DNA of 64,000 nt, taken from assembly GCA_964399635.1 (NCBI GenBank), contig CAYNRU010000013.1, positions 1 through 64,000 on the forward strand, read 5' to 3'. The stretch comes from UBA4615 sp964399635. GTDB lineage: Bacteria > Pseudomonadota > Gammaproteobacteria > Burkholderiales > Burkholderiaceae_E. A model generated the notes under the pieces. The model did no database searches and was not told where the DNA came from. It saw nothing but the letters and a program-made list of their open reading frames with translations. The number at the start of each line of letters is the position of its first letter. Positions within the stretch are counted from its first letter, which is position 1. Of this stretch, positions 52,424 through 63,288 are shown piece after piece. Made by a program: the position numbers and the translations under genes.

Positions 52424-52531
52424 GGCGTGACGGTCGACGAGGCAGACCGCCGGATGCTACCACCCGCTTTCGCCCTCGGGCGACACACCTCGTGCGCGGC
52501 GGGTCCGGCGCGCCGCGCCCCGCGCCCGTGC

Positions 52532-53506
52532 TCAGGGCTTGAAGGGGCTGCCGAACCGCGGATCGGCGGCCAGAGTCGGATCGGCGAGGGTAGACAGGAA
52601 CGCGACCAGGTCCTGCTTCTGCGTCGGCGTCAGCCCGAGCCGCAGCGGCGTGCCACCGGGCCTGAGGCGGTTGTCGAGCACCGGGCCGTTCTGGATGCCC
52701 GCGTCGTAGTGGTCGACGACCTGGGCGAGCGTCGAGAAGCGGCCGTCATGCATGAAGGCGGTGCTCGTGCCCACGTTCTTCAGCGACGGTGACTTGAACA
52801 CGCGCGACTCGCCGGCATCGAGGCCGTTGCTGCGCGAGTTCGCGGCCAGGGCGAAGCTCGGCGGCACGTGGCAGCCGGCGCATCCCAGCCCGCCGGCCTG
52901 CGGCCCGCGTATGAACAGCAACAGCCCGGCGTTCTCGGAGGCGCTCAGGCCAGGCACCGTCGAGCCGAGCGGCGGGTTGGGCGCCTGCGGCGTCGCGAGG
53001 GCCGCATACCCTCGGTCCCAGCGGCTGTCGCTCGACACGATCGCCCGCTCGAAGTGCGCGAGCGCGCGCTGGATGCGGGCTTCGGTGATCGCCGCGTCGC
53101 CGAATGCGAACTCGAACAACTCGGGGGCGTAGACGATGCCCGCCATCTTCGAGAGCAGCGCGGCGATGCCCCCGTTCGACGCATCGAAGCCCATCTCGAC
53201 GGGGTGCTGGATCGGCTGGCTCGCCTGCAGCGCCGCGGAGGCCACTCGCCGGTCCCAGAACATCGAGCCTGGCGCCCAGTAGCGCAGGTTGGCCAGGCGC
53301 ATCGCGTGGGCGGTGGTGAACGAGGTGCCCGAGAACCCTACGCTGAAGCGGGCCGGATCGTCGAAGCCGGTCGCCTGCCGGTGGCATGACGCGCAGGCGA
53401 CCGCGTCGTTCACGCTCAGGCGGCGGTCGTGGAACAGCACGCGACCGAGGGTCGCGATGCGGTCGTCGATCGGGTCGCCGACCGGTGTGTTGTCGAGCGC
53501 CGCCAT
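52532..53506 (-). CDS. Di-haem cytochrome c peroxidase / MauG family protein, N-terminus doubtful
   Basis: A 324-residue protein with two CxxCH haem sites, C38-A-S-C41-H42 and C209-A-G-C212-H213, and family segments TLGRVLFHDRRLS, ASCHRQATGFDDPARFSVGF and PIQHPVEMGF. It would reduce peroxides or oxidise a partner in the periplasm. No signal peptide is visible: the ATG at 53506 starts MAALDNTPV, close to where mature enzymes begin, and the open frame upstream (to 53854) is arginine-rich. The export signal is missing, misread or lost. The haem sites themselves are intact. Confidence 0.75.
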   Translation of the reverse strand: MAALDNTPVGDPIDDRIATLGRVLFHDRRLSVNDAVACASCHRQATGFDDPARFSVGFSGTSFTTAHAMRLANLRYWAPGSMFWDRRVASAALQASQPIQHPVEMGFDASNGGIAALLSKMAGIVYAPELFEFAFGDAAITEARIQRALAHFERAIVSSDSRWDRGYAALATPQAPNPPLGSTVPGLSASENAGLLLFIRGPQAGGLGCAGCHVPPSFALAANSRSNGLDAGESRVFKSPSLKNVGTSTAFMHDGRFSTLAQVVDHYDAGIQNGPVLDNRLRPGGTPLRLGLTPTQKQDLVAFLSTLADPTLAADPRFGSPFKP

Positions 53507-53688
53507 GGCCCCTCGCCGGGCGGGCGGCGCGCCGGCAGGCGTCGCCGCGTCCCGGACGGGATTCACCGGCCTCCCCGCAAGTCGCCCCCGGGGCGCGCCG
53601 GTACGGTAAGCTTCCGCGGCCCGAGCGACACGGTGTCGGACGCTGCACGGCATGACCCGCGTACGATGCACCACCCTCGAGACGTCAC

Positions 53689-54636
53689 ATGCGTGCCCTG
53701 CGCTCCCATCCCATCCCTTCAACCGCGTCGACATCGGACACGCCCCCGTCCGCTGGCGCGCTGCGCGCCTGCCCCAGGGATGCCGCGGGCAGGCCGGCCG
53801 GCGCATGGTCCCTCGCCGGCCCCGGCCAGAGACCCACGCCGAGGGCCACTGCACCCCTGCGGGCCCGCGTCGTCGGCACCGGGCGCCTGCGCGCCATCGC
53901 GGGCGCGCTCGCCGCGACTGCGCTCATCGCGTGCGCGGGCACGGCCGACGCGGCCGAGCGCACGCTGAACGAAGCCTGGCCCGAGCTCGACGTCTTCATC
54001 AAGATCAACGACCAGTGGCGCCTGTTCCTGCTGGGCACGGTGTCCCGGGCGATCGAGACCGGCGTGTCCACCGAGAGCACCGTCGGCGTGCACGTCGACT
54101 ACTTCCCGGCGGGCCTGCCCCGGAGCTGGGTCGATCTGCTCCCGGGCATCGACACCTACTGGTCGGTGTGGCTGCGTGCCGGCTACAACCACATCGCGGC
54201 GACCCAGCCCGAATCGGCCGGCGAGGACCGCCTGCTGTTCGAGGGGACCCTTCGCAGCGTCCCGCTGTGGGGCGGCATCCGCCTGTCGGACCGCAACCGC
54301 ATCGACCTGCGCCGTATCGGCAGCACCGACTCCTGGCGGTACCGCAACCGGGTCCGAATCGAGCGGACCTTTGCGCTGCAGCCGCTGCTTGCAGGGGCGG
54401 AGGACGGTTGGCGCCAGGTTCTGCCTGCCGCCAGCGCAGCAACTCCGTACGCCACGGCAGAGTTCTTCTGGGACAGCCGCTCCGCCGCCTGGTCTCGACG
54501 CTACCTGCAGGTCGGCGTGGAGTTCGACCTGCGGCGCGACCGGTCGGTCGATCTGTTCGTCGGGCGCCAGGTCGACACCAGGGAGGCCGGCTCCGAACTG
54601 ACCATCATCGGCGCGGCGCTGACCCTGCGGTTCTGA
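53689..54636 (+). CDS. Putative outer-membrane-like protein (DUF2490-type), function unknown
   Basis: A 315-residue protein. The first 65 residues are low-complexity Arg/Pro-rich; a hydrophobic stretch near residues 69-88 (IAGALAATALIACAGTADA) looks like a signal peptide, so the real start may be an internal one near residue 60. The rest has alternating beta-strand patterns and the segment WPELDVFIKINDQWRLFLLGTV, which resembles DUF2490 proteins, beta-barrels of unknown role. The last residue is Phe (ALTLRF), as in outer-membrane proteins. It is divergent from the cytochrome gene. Confidence 0.6.
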   Translation: MRALRSHPIPSTASTSDTPPSAGALRACPRDAAGRPAGAWSLAGPGQRPTPRATAPLRARVVGTGRLRAIAGALAATALIACAGTADAAERTLNEAWPELDVFIKINDQWRLFLLGTVSRAIETGVSTESTVGVHVDYFPAGLPRSWVDLLPGIDTYWSVWLRAGYNHIAATQPESAGEDRLLFEGTLRSVPLWGGIRLSDRNRIDLRRIGSTDSWRYRNRVRIERTFALQPLLAGAEDGWRQVLPAASAATPYATAEFFWDSRSAAWSRRYLQVGVEFDLRRDRSVDLFVGRQVDTREAGSELTIIGAALTLRF

Positions 54637-54840
54637 GCCCCTGCAGGTCGATGCGCCCGATCGACCGCGACGCCTGCGGCGACGCCCTGCACCATGGCGG
54701 CCGGGCCGCGGTTGCGCACGCGGACCCGTCCACCGGCGTCCCGAATCGGCCACCCCGTATCCGGGAGCGGCTCTCATGCTCGCGCCTGATCCAGGTCGCC
54801 TCAATCATCGTGCTCGGATCGAGCCAGCAGGCCCTTGTGT

Positions 54841-54930
54841 TGGCGGAGGCGGTGAGATTCGAACTCACGGACAGCTTGCACCGTCGTCAGTTTTCAAGAC
54901 TGATCCATTAAACCGCTCTGGCACGCCTCC
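54841..54930 (-). tRNA. tRNA-Ser (anticodon UGA)
   Basis: Read on the minus strand it is a 90 nt type II tRNA with encoded CCA. The acceptor strands are GGAGGCG (54930-54924) and CGCCTCC (54851-54845), with discriminator G then CCA. The anticodon loop CTTGAAA presents TGA, and a long variable arm and the TTCGAATC T-loop identify serine. No gene overlaps. The NUDIX hydrolase ends about 107 bp away on the right. Confidence 0.97.
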
Positions 54931-55037
54931 CGTCGCGATGGCGCTGATGATCGCATACCCGAGGCGCACGCCGACACCGCGCCCGCCCTGCCCCAGCCGC
55001 CACCGGCGCGAGCGCGCCGCAGGCCGAGGCGTCGCCA

Positions 55038-55616
55038 TCAGTCGGGAATCGGGTCAGGCCAGGGCCAGTCGCCGGCGACCATCCGCTGCAGGTGCAGCAC
55101 CGCGATATGCGTCTTGACGTCCGGCAGGTGCCCGGCACGCAGCGCGTCGAGCAGCCAGTCGAGCGTCACCCATTCCACCTCGATCATCTCGCCGGGGTCG
55201 AGGTCGTTGCCCTGCGGGTGGGCCTCCAGGCCGCGCGCGACGAAGATGTCGAGCAGCTCGTTCGAGAAGCCGATGGCCGGGTGGATCTGGGTCAGGTGGG
55301 CCCACTCGCGTGCGGTGTAGCCGGTCTCCTCGAGCAGCTCGCGGCGCGCGGTCTGCAGCGGCGTCTCGCCCGGGTCGATCTTCCCGGCCGGCAGCTCGAC
55401 GTAGGCGCGCTGCATCGCATAGCGGTACTGGCGCACGACCAGCACGCGGCCGTCGTCGCCCACCGCGAGCATCGCCGCAGCCCCCGGATGCACGACCCAC
55501 TCGCGGCCGTGGACCGACCCGTCGGGCAGACGCGCGCGGTCCTTGCGGACCCGCAGGAAGGCGCCCTGGTAGACGACCTCGGCATCCACCGTGACCTCGT
55601 CGAGACGCTTGCTCAT
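55038..55616 (-). CDS. NUDIX hydrolase, probable ADP-ribose pyrophosphatase
   Basis: A 192-residue NUDIX enzyme. The NUDIX box reads GKIDPGETPLQTA then RRELLEETGYT (positions about 55390-55310), with all the Glu ligands. Upstream VVHPGAAAMLAV and VVRQYRYAMQRAYVELPAG match the ADP-ribose pyrophosphatase (NudF) subfamily. It would hydrolyse ADP-ribose to AMP and ribose 5-phosphate. The ATG at 55616 (MSKRLDEV) is preferred; a TTG at 55628 is also in frame. It follows nuoN by 34 bp and is probably co-transcribed. Confidence 0.88.
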   Translation of the reverse strand: MSKRLDEVTVDAEVVYQGAFLRVRKDRARLPDGSVHGREWVVHPGAAAMLAVGDDGRVLVVRQYRYAMQRAYVELPAGKIDPGETPLQTARRELLEETGYTAREWAHLTQIHPAIGFSNELLDIFVARGLEAHPQGNDLDPGEMIEVEWVTLDWLLDALRAGHLPDVKTHIAVLHLQRMVAGDWPWPDPIPD

Positions 55617-55650
55617 GGGGTCCGGCAACGCGCGGAAATCCGGGCGCGGC

Positions 55651-57123
55651 TCAGCCGCCGAAGGCCTGCTTGACCGCGTCCAGGCACAGACCCATCAGCG
55701 GACCGGGCACCAGGCCCAGCAGCAGCACGAGCGCACCGTTGACCGCCATGACCGTCCTCGCGTCCGCGGCGGGCGCGATCACGGCGGTGTCCACCGGCTC
55801 GTCGAAGTAGACCGTCTTGACGATGCGCAGGTAGTAGAACGCGCCGATCAGCGAGAGCAGCACCGCCACGATGGCGAGCCAGACCATGCCCGCGTCGACC
55901 ACCGCCTGCAGCACCGCCAGCTTGGCGTAGAAGCCCACCGTCGGCGGAATGCCCGCCAGGGAGAACATCAGGATCAGCATCACGAAGGCGAGCCCCGGGG
56001 CCCTGCGCCCCAGCCCCTTCAGGTCGGCGATCTGCTCGGCCTCGTGACCCGCCCGCGCGATCAGCAGGACTACGCCGAAGGTTCCGAGCGTGGTGAGCAT
56101 GTAGGCGATCAGGTAGAACAGCGACGCGCCCCACGGCCCGGAGGCGCCGTTGGCGTCGCCCGCCACCACCCCCGAGAGCATGCCCAGCAGCACGAATCCA
56201 ACCTGCGCGATGGACGAGTACGCGAGCATCCGCTTGAGGTTGGTCTGCGCGATCGCGACGAGGTTGCCGACCGCCATCGACAGCACGGACAGCACCAGCA
56301 GCATCTGCTGCCAGTCCGCCGCCACGACGATCAGGCCCTCGGCCAGCAGGCGAAAGGCGATCGCAAAGGTCGCGAGCTTGGGTGCCGCCGCGATCAGCAG
56401 GGTCGCGACGGTGGGAGTGCCCTGGTAGACATCGGGCACCCACATGTGGAACGGCACCGCGCCCAACTTGAAGGCCAGCCCGGCGACGATGAACACCACG
56501 CCGAACACCAGCACAGTTGAATTTGCCGGCGTGCCGCCGCTCATCGCCCGGGCGATGCTCGCGAGGTCCAGCGTGCCGGTGCCGCCGTAGATCATCGACA
56601 TGCCGTACAGCAGGAAGCCCGACGCCAACGCCCCCAGCACGAAGTACTTGATCGCGGCCTCGCTCGAGGGCGGATGGTCCCGGCGCATCGCCGCGAGCGC
56701 ATACAGCGACAGCGACATCAGCTCCAGCCCGAGGTAGACCACCAGCAGGTTGCCAGCCGAGATCATGATCATCTGGCCAAGGAGCGCAAACAACGCCAAC
56801 GCGTAGAGCTCGCCCCGGTGCATGCCGCGATCCGCCGCGTAGCCACGCGCGTAGACCATCGTGACCGCGACCGCCACGTATGACGCGAGCTTCAGCACGT
56901 GCGCCATCGCGTCAGCGATGTACATCCCGTTGAAGCCGTAGCGCACCGGCTCCCCGAGCTGCCAGATCGTGGCGATGGCGGGCAGGAGCAGCGACGCGAG
57001 CGCGAGGCGATCGATGCGGGTATCCGGCCCGCCGGGCCGGATCGCGTCGACGAGCAGCACCCCGCAGGCCGCCACCAGCAGCAGGATCTCCGGGAGCGCG
57101 ACGGTGTAGTTCAAAGTGTCCAT
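55651..57123 (-). CDS. nuoN: NADH-quinone oxidoreductase subunit N
   Basis: A 490-residue antiporter-like membrane subunit of complex I with about 14 hydrophobic segments. The opening PEILLLVAACGVLLVDAIR and the central HPPSSEAAIKYFVLGALASG, KLGAVPFHMWVPDVYQG and NLKRMLAYSSIAQVG identify NuoN, with conserved lysines in the half-channels. It ends the nuo operon and follows nuoM after 3 bp. Confidence 0.95.
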   Translation of the reverse strand: MDTLNYTVALPEILLLVAACGVLLVDAIRPGGPDTRIDRLALASLLLPAIATIWQLGEPVRYGFNGMYIADAMAHVLKLASYVAVAVTMVYARGYAADRGMHRGELYALALFALLGQMIMISAGNLLVVYLGLELMSLSLYALAAMRRDHPPSSEAAIKYFVLGALASGFLLYGMSMIYGGTGTLDLASIARAMSGGTPANSTVLVFGVVFIVAGLAFKLGAVPFHMWVPDVYQGTPTVATLLIAAAPKLATFAIAFRLLAEGLIVVAADWQQMLLVLSVLSMAVGNLVAIAQTNLKRMLAYSSIAQVGFVLLGMLSGVVAGDANGASGPWGASLFYLIAYMLTTLGTFGVVLLIARAGHEAEQIADLKGLGRRAPGLAFVMLILMFSLAGIPPTVGFYAKLAVLQAVVDAGMVWLAIVAVLLSLIGAFYYLRIVKTVYFDEPVDTAVIAPAADARTVMAVNGALVLLLGLVPGPLMGLCLDAVKQAFGG

Positions 57124-57126
57124 CGG

Positions 57127-58611
57127 TTACTTGATCTTGGAGACGGCGACGTGCTCGAGCAACGCCCGCACCGATGCTTCGGAGACGTCCGTGAACGGCC
57201 TGGGCCACAGCCCCATGACCAGCACGGCGATGGCCAGCAGCGCCAGCATCCAGAACTCACGCGAATCGACGTCCTTCAGCTGCGCGACCTCATCGTTGGC
57301 GATCGCGCCGAACACCACCCGCTTGTACATCCACAGCGAGTAGGCGGCACCGAAGATCAGGGTCGTCGAGGCGATGGCGGCGATCCAGAAGTTGTACTTC
57401 ACGGCACCCAGGATGACCATGAACTCGCCGACGAAGCCGGAGGTGGCGGGCAGGCCGCTGTTGGCCATCGCGAACAGCATGAACAGCGCCGCGAACTTCG
57501 GCATGGTATTGACGACGCCACCGTAGTCCGAGATGCGCCGGCTGTGCATCCGGTCGTACAGCACGCCGATGCACAGGAACATCGCTCCCGAGATGAAGCC
57601 GTGCGAGATCATCTGCATGATCGCGCCCTGCATCCCGAGCTGGTTGAACATGAAGAAGCCCAGCGTCACGAAACCCATGTGGGCGATCGACGAGTACGCG
57701 ACCAGCTTCTTCATGTCGGTCTGAACCAGCGCCACCAGCCCCACGTACACCACGGCGATCAGCGACAGCACGATCATGAAGCCGGCGAGCTGGTGGCTCG
57801 CATCGGGCACGATCGGCAGCGACAACCGCAGGAATCCGTAGCCCCCGAGCTTCAGCATGATGGCGGCCAGCACCACCGAGCCGCCAGTGGGCGCCTCGAC
57901 GTGCGCGTCGGGCAGCCAGGTGTGCACCGGCCACATCGGCACCTTCACCGCGAAGGCAAGCAGGAAGGCCAAGAAGATCGTGGTCTGCTCTGCCATCGAC
58001 AGCGGCAGCGCATGCCAGTCGAGAATCGCGAACGAGCCCGACTTCATGTACAGGTAGATGATCGCGACCAGTGTCAGCAGCGAGCCCAGCAGCGTGTACA
58101 GGAAGAACTTGAAGGCCGCGTAGACCCGGTTGGGTCCGCCCCATATGCCGATGATGACGTACATCGGGATGAGGGTCGCCTCGAAGAACACATAGAACAG
58201 CAGCCCGTCGAGCGCCGAGAACACGCCCACCATCAGGCCCGACAGGATCAGGAACGACGCCATGTAGCCGGCGACGCGCTCCTCGATCACCTTCCAGCCC
58301 GCGATCACCACGATCACGGTGATGAATGCGGTCAGCATCACCAGCCACAGCGAGATGCCGTCGACGCCGAGGTGGTAGTTCACGCCCAGGCGCTCGATCC
58401 AGGGCATCTTCTCGACGAACTGCATGTCAGCGCGGGACTCGTCGAAGCCGGCGTAGAGCGGGATGGTGGCGAGCAGCCCGCCCAAGGCGCCGGCGACGGA
58501 CACCGCCCGCACGACGCCAGCGTTGCGGTCGCGACCGTAGGCGAGCAGGAAGAAGCCGGTCAGGATCGGGATCCAGATCGCTGCGCTGAGGAAGGAGACG
58601 GAGGTGTTCAT
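57127..58611 (-). CDS. nuoM: NADH-quinone oxidoreductase subunit M
   Basis: A 494-residue antiporter-like subunit of complex I. Segments GVDGISLWLVMLTAF, FFEATLIPMYVIIGIWGG (conserved Glu), KVPMWPVHTWLPDAHVEAP (Lys and His) and KKLVAYSSIAHMGFVTLG identify NuoM. The ATG at 58611 has an GGAG-type site near 58598. It follows nuoL by 23 bp and precedes nuoN by 3 bp. Confidence 0.95.
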   Translation of the reverse strand: MNTSVSFLSAAIWIPILTGFFLLAYGRDRNAGVVRAVSVAGALGGLLATIPLYAGFDESRADMQFVEKMPWIERLGVNYHLGVDGISLWLVMLTAFITVIVVIAGWKVIEERVAGYMASFLILSGLMVGVFSALDGLLFYVFFEATLIPMYVIIGIWGGPNRVYAAFKFFLYTLLGSLLTLVAIIYLYMKSGSFAILDWHALPLSMAEQTTIFLAFLLAFAVKVPMWPVHTWLPDAHVEAPTGGSVVLAAIMLKLGGYGFLRLSLPIVPDASHQLAGFMIVLSLIAVVYVGLVALVQTDMKKLVAYSSIAHMGFVTLGFFMFNQLGMQGAIMQMISHGFISGAMFLCIGVLYDRMHSRRISDYGGVVNTMPKFAALFMLFAMANSGLPATSGFVGEFMVILGAVKYNFWIAAIASTTLIFGAAYSLWMYKRVVFGAIANDEVAQLKDVDSREFWMLALLAIAVLVMGLWPRPFTDVSEASVRALLEHVAVSKIK

Positions 58612-58634
58612 GTCGTTGGGTTCCGCGTGCCGGA

Positions 58635-60680
<2,046 letters not shown>

Positions 60681-60708
60681 TGTTGTGCGGTCCGTCCCGG
60701 CGACCCGG

Positions 60709-61017
60709 TCAGCCCTTGAGCGTGTCCAGGTCCTCGACGTTGATGGTGTCGAGGTTGCGGAACAGCACCACCAGGATGGCCAGCCCGATGGCGGACTCGG
60801 CGGCCGCCACGGTCAGGATGAAGAACACGAAGATCTGCCCGGCCGCGTCGCCCAGGAAGTGCGAGAACGCGATGAAATTGAGGTTGACCGCAAGCAGCAT
60901 CAGCTCGATCGCCATCAGGATGATGATGACGTTGCGCCGGTTCAGGAAGATGCCCACGACGCCGATCGCAAACAGGATCGCGCCGAGCACGAGGTAATGA
61001 GCGAGGGTGATGGTCAT
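60709..61017 (-). CDS. nuoK: NADH-quinone oxidoreductase subunit K
   Basis: A 102-residue, three-helix membrane subunit of complex I (the Nad4L homologue). It has LGAILFAIGVVGIFLNRRN and MAIELMLLAVNLNFIAFS with the conserved glutamates in helices 2 and 3. The ATG overlaps the nuoJ stop by 4 nt. Confidence 0.95.
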   Translation of the reverse strand: MTITLAHYLVLGAILFAIGVVGIFLNRRNVIIILMAIELMLLAVNLNFIAFSHFLGDAAGQIFVFFILTVAAAESAIGLAILVVLFRNLDTINVEDLDTLKG

Positions 61018-61667
61018 CGCTGCGGCTCGCTTGCGTTGGCCTGCGTGGCGGGGTCCGCGGCGGGTACGGCCGGCGTGGACGACGGCATGGGCACCAGGCG
61101 CACGCGGTCACGGCTTCGCACCCGCACCTGATCGCCGATGACCTGCGACTTGACGCCCGCCCGGCGGCGCAGCGTCAGCGCGATGGCCGCCACGATCGCC
61201 ACCAGCAGGATCACCGCGGCAATCTCGAAGGCGTAGACGTATTCGGTGTAGATGAGCCGCCCAAGCGCCTTGGTGTTGCTGTAGTCGGCGGGCAGGCGCG
61301 GCGCGTCGATCGAACGAACCGCGCCGAACTGGTGCCACAGCACCGCCGCCAGCTCCAGCACGATGGCGACGCCGACGATCCCGGCCACCGGCAGGTTGCC
61401 CCAGAAGCCTTCGCGCATCTTGTCGACGTTCACGTCGAGCATCATCACCACGAACAGGAACAGCACCATCACCGCGCCGATGTAGACAAGCACGAGCGTG
61501 ATCGCGAGGAACTCGGCCTTGAGCAGCAGCCAGATCGCCGCCGCCGAGAAGAAGGTCAGCACCAGGAACAGCGCGGCGTGGACGGGATTGCGAGCGGTCA
61601 CGACCCGCAGCGCGGAGAACACAGTCACCGCAGCGAACAGGTAGAAGAAGAAGGCTGTCGATTCCAC
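61014..61667 (-). CDS. nuoJ: NADH-quinone oxidoreductase subunit J
   Basis: A 217-residue membrane subunit of complex I (Nad6 homologue). Five hydrophobic segments are visible, with RNPVHAALFLVLTFFSAAAIW and YIGAVMVLFLFVVMMLD conserved. The C-terminal 40 residues, Pro/Ser/Ala-rich and polar, are beyond the family core. It is 30 bp after nuoI and overlaps nuoK. Confidence 0.94.
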   Translation of the reverse strand: MESTAFFFYLFAAVTVFSALRVVTARNPVHAALFLVLTFFSAAAIWLLLKAEFLAITLVLVYIGAVMVLFLFVVMMLDVNVDKMREGFWGNLPVAGIVGVAIVLELAAVLWHQFGAVRSIDAPRLPADYSNTKALGRLIYTEYVYAFEIAAVILLVAIVAAIALTLRRRAGVKSQVIGDQVRVRSRDRVRLVPMPSSTPAVPAADPATQANASEPQR

Positions 61668-61697
61668 GTGGGGTCTCGTTGTCGGGGCCGGGCCGGC

Positions 61698-62189
61698 TCA
61701 GCGATACCGGGCGTCGGCATCGCGGGCTGCCGCGATCTGCTGCTCGTAGCGGTCGCCCACCGCCAGCAGCATCTCCTTGGTGAAGTAGAGGTCGCCGCGC
61801 TTCTCGCCGTGGTACTCGAGGATGTGGGTCTCGACGATGGAGTCCACGGGGCAGGACTCCTCGCAGAACCCGCAGAAGATGCACTTGGTCAGGTCGATGT
61901 CGTAGCGCTTGGTGCGCCGCGTGCCGTCGTCGGGCCGAACGTCCGACTCGATGGTGATCGCTAGGGCCGGGCAGACCGCCTCGCACAGCTTGCACGCGAT
62001 GCAACGCTCCTGGCCGTTCGGGTAGCGACGCAGCGCGTGCAGGCCCCGGAAGCGCGGCGAGTACGGCGTCTTCTCCTCGGGGAACTGCACGGTGATCTTC
62101 CGCGCGAACACCTGCGAGCCGGTCAGCCGCAGCCCCTTGAACAGCTCGATGAGCATGAAGCTCTTGACGAAGTCCTTGATCGCTTCCAT
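61698..62189 (-). CDS. nuoI: NADH-quinone oxidoreductase subunit I
   Basis: A 163-residue peripheral iron-sulfur subunit of complex I. Two tetranuclear cluster motifs, CIACKLCEAVCP and CIFCGFCEESCP, carry clusters N6a and N6b that pass electrons towards the quinone site. The N-terminal amphipathic helix (FVKSFMLIELFKGLRLTG) docks on the membrane arm. It lies 19 bp after nuoH. Confidence 0.95.
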   Translation of the reverse strand: MEAIKDFVKSFMLIELFKGLRLTGSQVFARKITVQFPEEKTPYSPRFRGLHALRRYPNGQERCIACKLCEAVCPALAITIESDVRPDDGTRRTKRYDIDLTKCIFCGFCEESCPVDSIVETHILEYHGEKRGDLYFTKEMLLAVGDRYEQQIAAARDADARYR

Positions 62190-62208
62190 GAGGGTCTTCG
62201 CTCGGGGC

Positions 62209-63288
62209 CTAGCCCCAAATGTTGAACGGGGTCTGCATCCAGATGCCGACCACGACCAGCCACACCAGGGTGACGGGAATGAAGATCTTCCAGCCCAGCC
62301 GCATGATCTGGTCGTAGCGGAAGCGCGGGAACGACGCCCGGATCCAGATGAACATGGTCACGAGCATGAAGGTCTTGAGGAACAGCCAGAACCAGTCCCA
62401 GAACCACTGCGGGCCGACGTCGATCCCCAGGCTGAAGAACGGCGCCCAGCCGCCCAGGAACATGATCGCGGCCAGCGCCGAGATCAGGATCATGTTGGCG
62501 TACTCGGCCAGGAAGAAGATCGCGAAGCCCATGCCCGAGTACTCGATCATGTGACCCGCGACGATCTCGGACTCACCCTCGACGACGTCGAAGGGATGCC
62601 GGTTGGTCTCGGCGATGCCGGAGATGAAGTACACGACGAACACCGGCAGCAGCGGCAGCCAGTTCCAGGACAGCACGTTCAGCCCCATCGCCGCGAAGGT
62701 GCCGCGGTTCTGCGCCTGGACGATATCGGTCAGGTTCAGGCTGCCCGAGACCATCAGCACGACCACCAGCGCAAACCCGATCGCGAGCTCGTAGGACACC
62801 ATCTGCGCCGAGGCGCGCATCGCGCCGAGGAAGGCGTACTTCGAGTTGGATGCCCAGCCGGCCAGGATCACGCCGTACACCTCCAGGGAGGTGATCGCCA
62901 GAAGCAGCAGCAGGCCGGCGTTGATATTGGCAAGCGCCCGGTCGGGGCCGAAGGGAATCACCACCCAGGCCGCCAGCGCCGGCATGATCGTCATGATCGG
63001 GCCGAGAACGTAGAGCCCCTTGCTCGCCTGCGCGGGCACGATCACTTCCTTGAAGATCAGCTTGATGGCGTCGGCGATCGGCTGCAGCAGGCCCATCGGC
63101 CCGACCCGGTTGGGCCCGATGCGCAGCTGGATGAAGCCGATGAACTTGCGCTCCCACAGCGTCAGGTAGGCGACGCAGGCCATCAGCGGCGCCACCACGG
63201 CGATGATCTTGATCAGCACCCACACCACCGGCCAGGCTCCGCCGAGCAGGGCCTGGCCGTGCATGTCGAGACTGTCGATCCAGCTCAT
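62209..63288 (-). CDS. nuoH: NADH-quinone oxidoreductase subunit H
   Basis: A 359-residue membrane subunit of complex I that forms much of the quinone channel. It has TLWERKFIGFIQLRIGPNRVG, the conserved YELAIGFALVVVLMVSGS and the NRHPFDVVEGESEIVAGHM loop with the acidic E-channel residues. The ATG at 63288 overlaps the nuoG stop by 4 nt; the frame is open upstream but overlaps nuoG. Confidence 0.95.
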   Translation of the reverse strand: MSWIDSLDMHGQALLGGAWPVVWVLIKIIAVVAPLMACVAYLTLWERKFIGFIQLRIGPNRVGPMGLLQPIADAIKLIFKEVIVPAQASKGLYVLGPIMTIMPALAAWVVIPFGPDRALANINAGLLLLLAITSLEVYGVILAGWASNSKYAFLGAMRASAQMVSYELAIGFALVVVLMVSGSLNLTDIVQAQNRGTFAAMGLNVLSWNWLPLLPVFVVYFISGIAETNRHPFDVVEGESEIVAGHMIEYSGMGFAIFFLAEYANMILISALAAIMFLGGWAPFFSLGIDVGPQWFWDWFWLFLKTFMLVTMFIWIRASFPRFRYDQIMRLGWKIFIPVTLVWLVVVGIWMQTPFNIWG

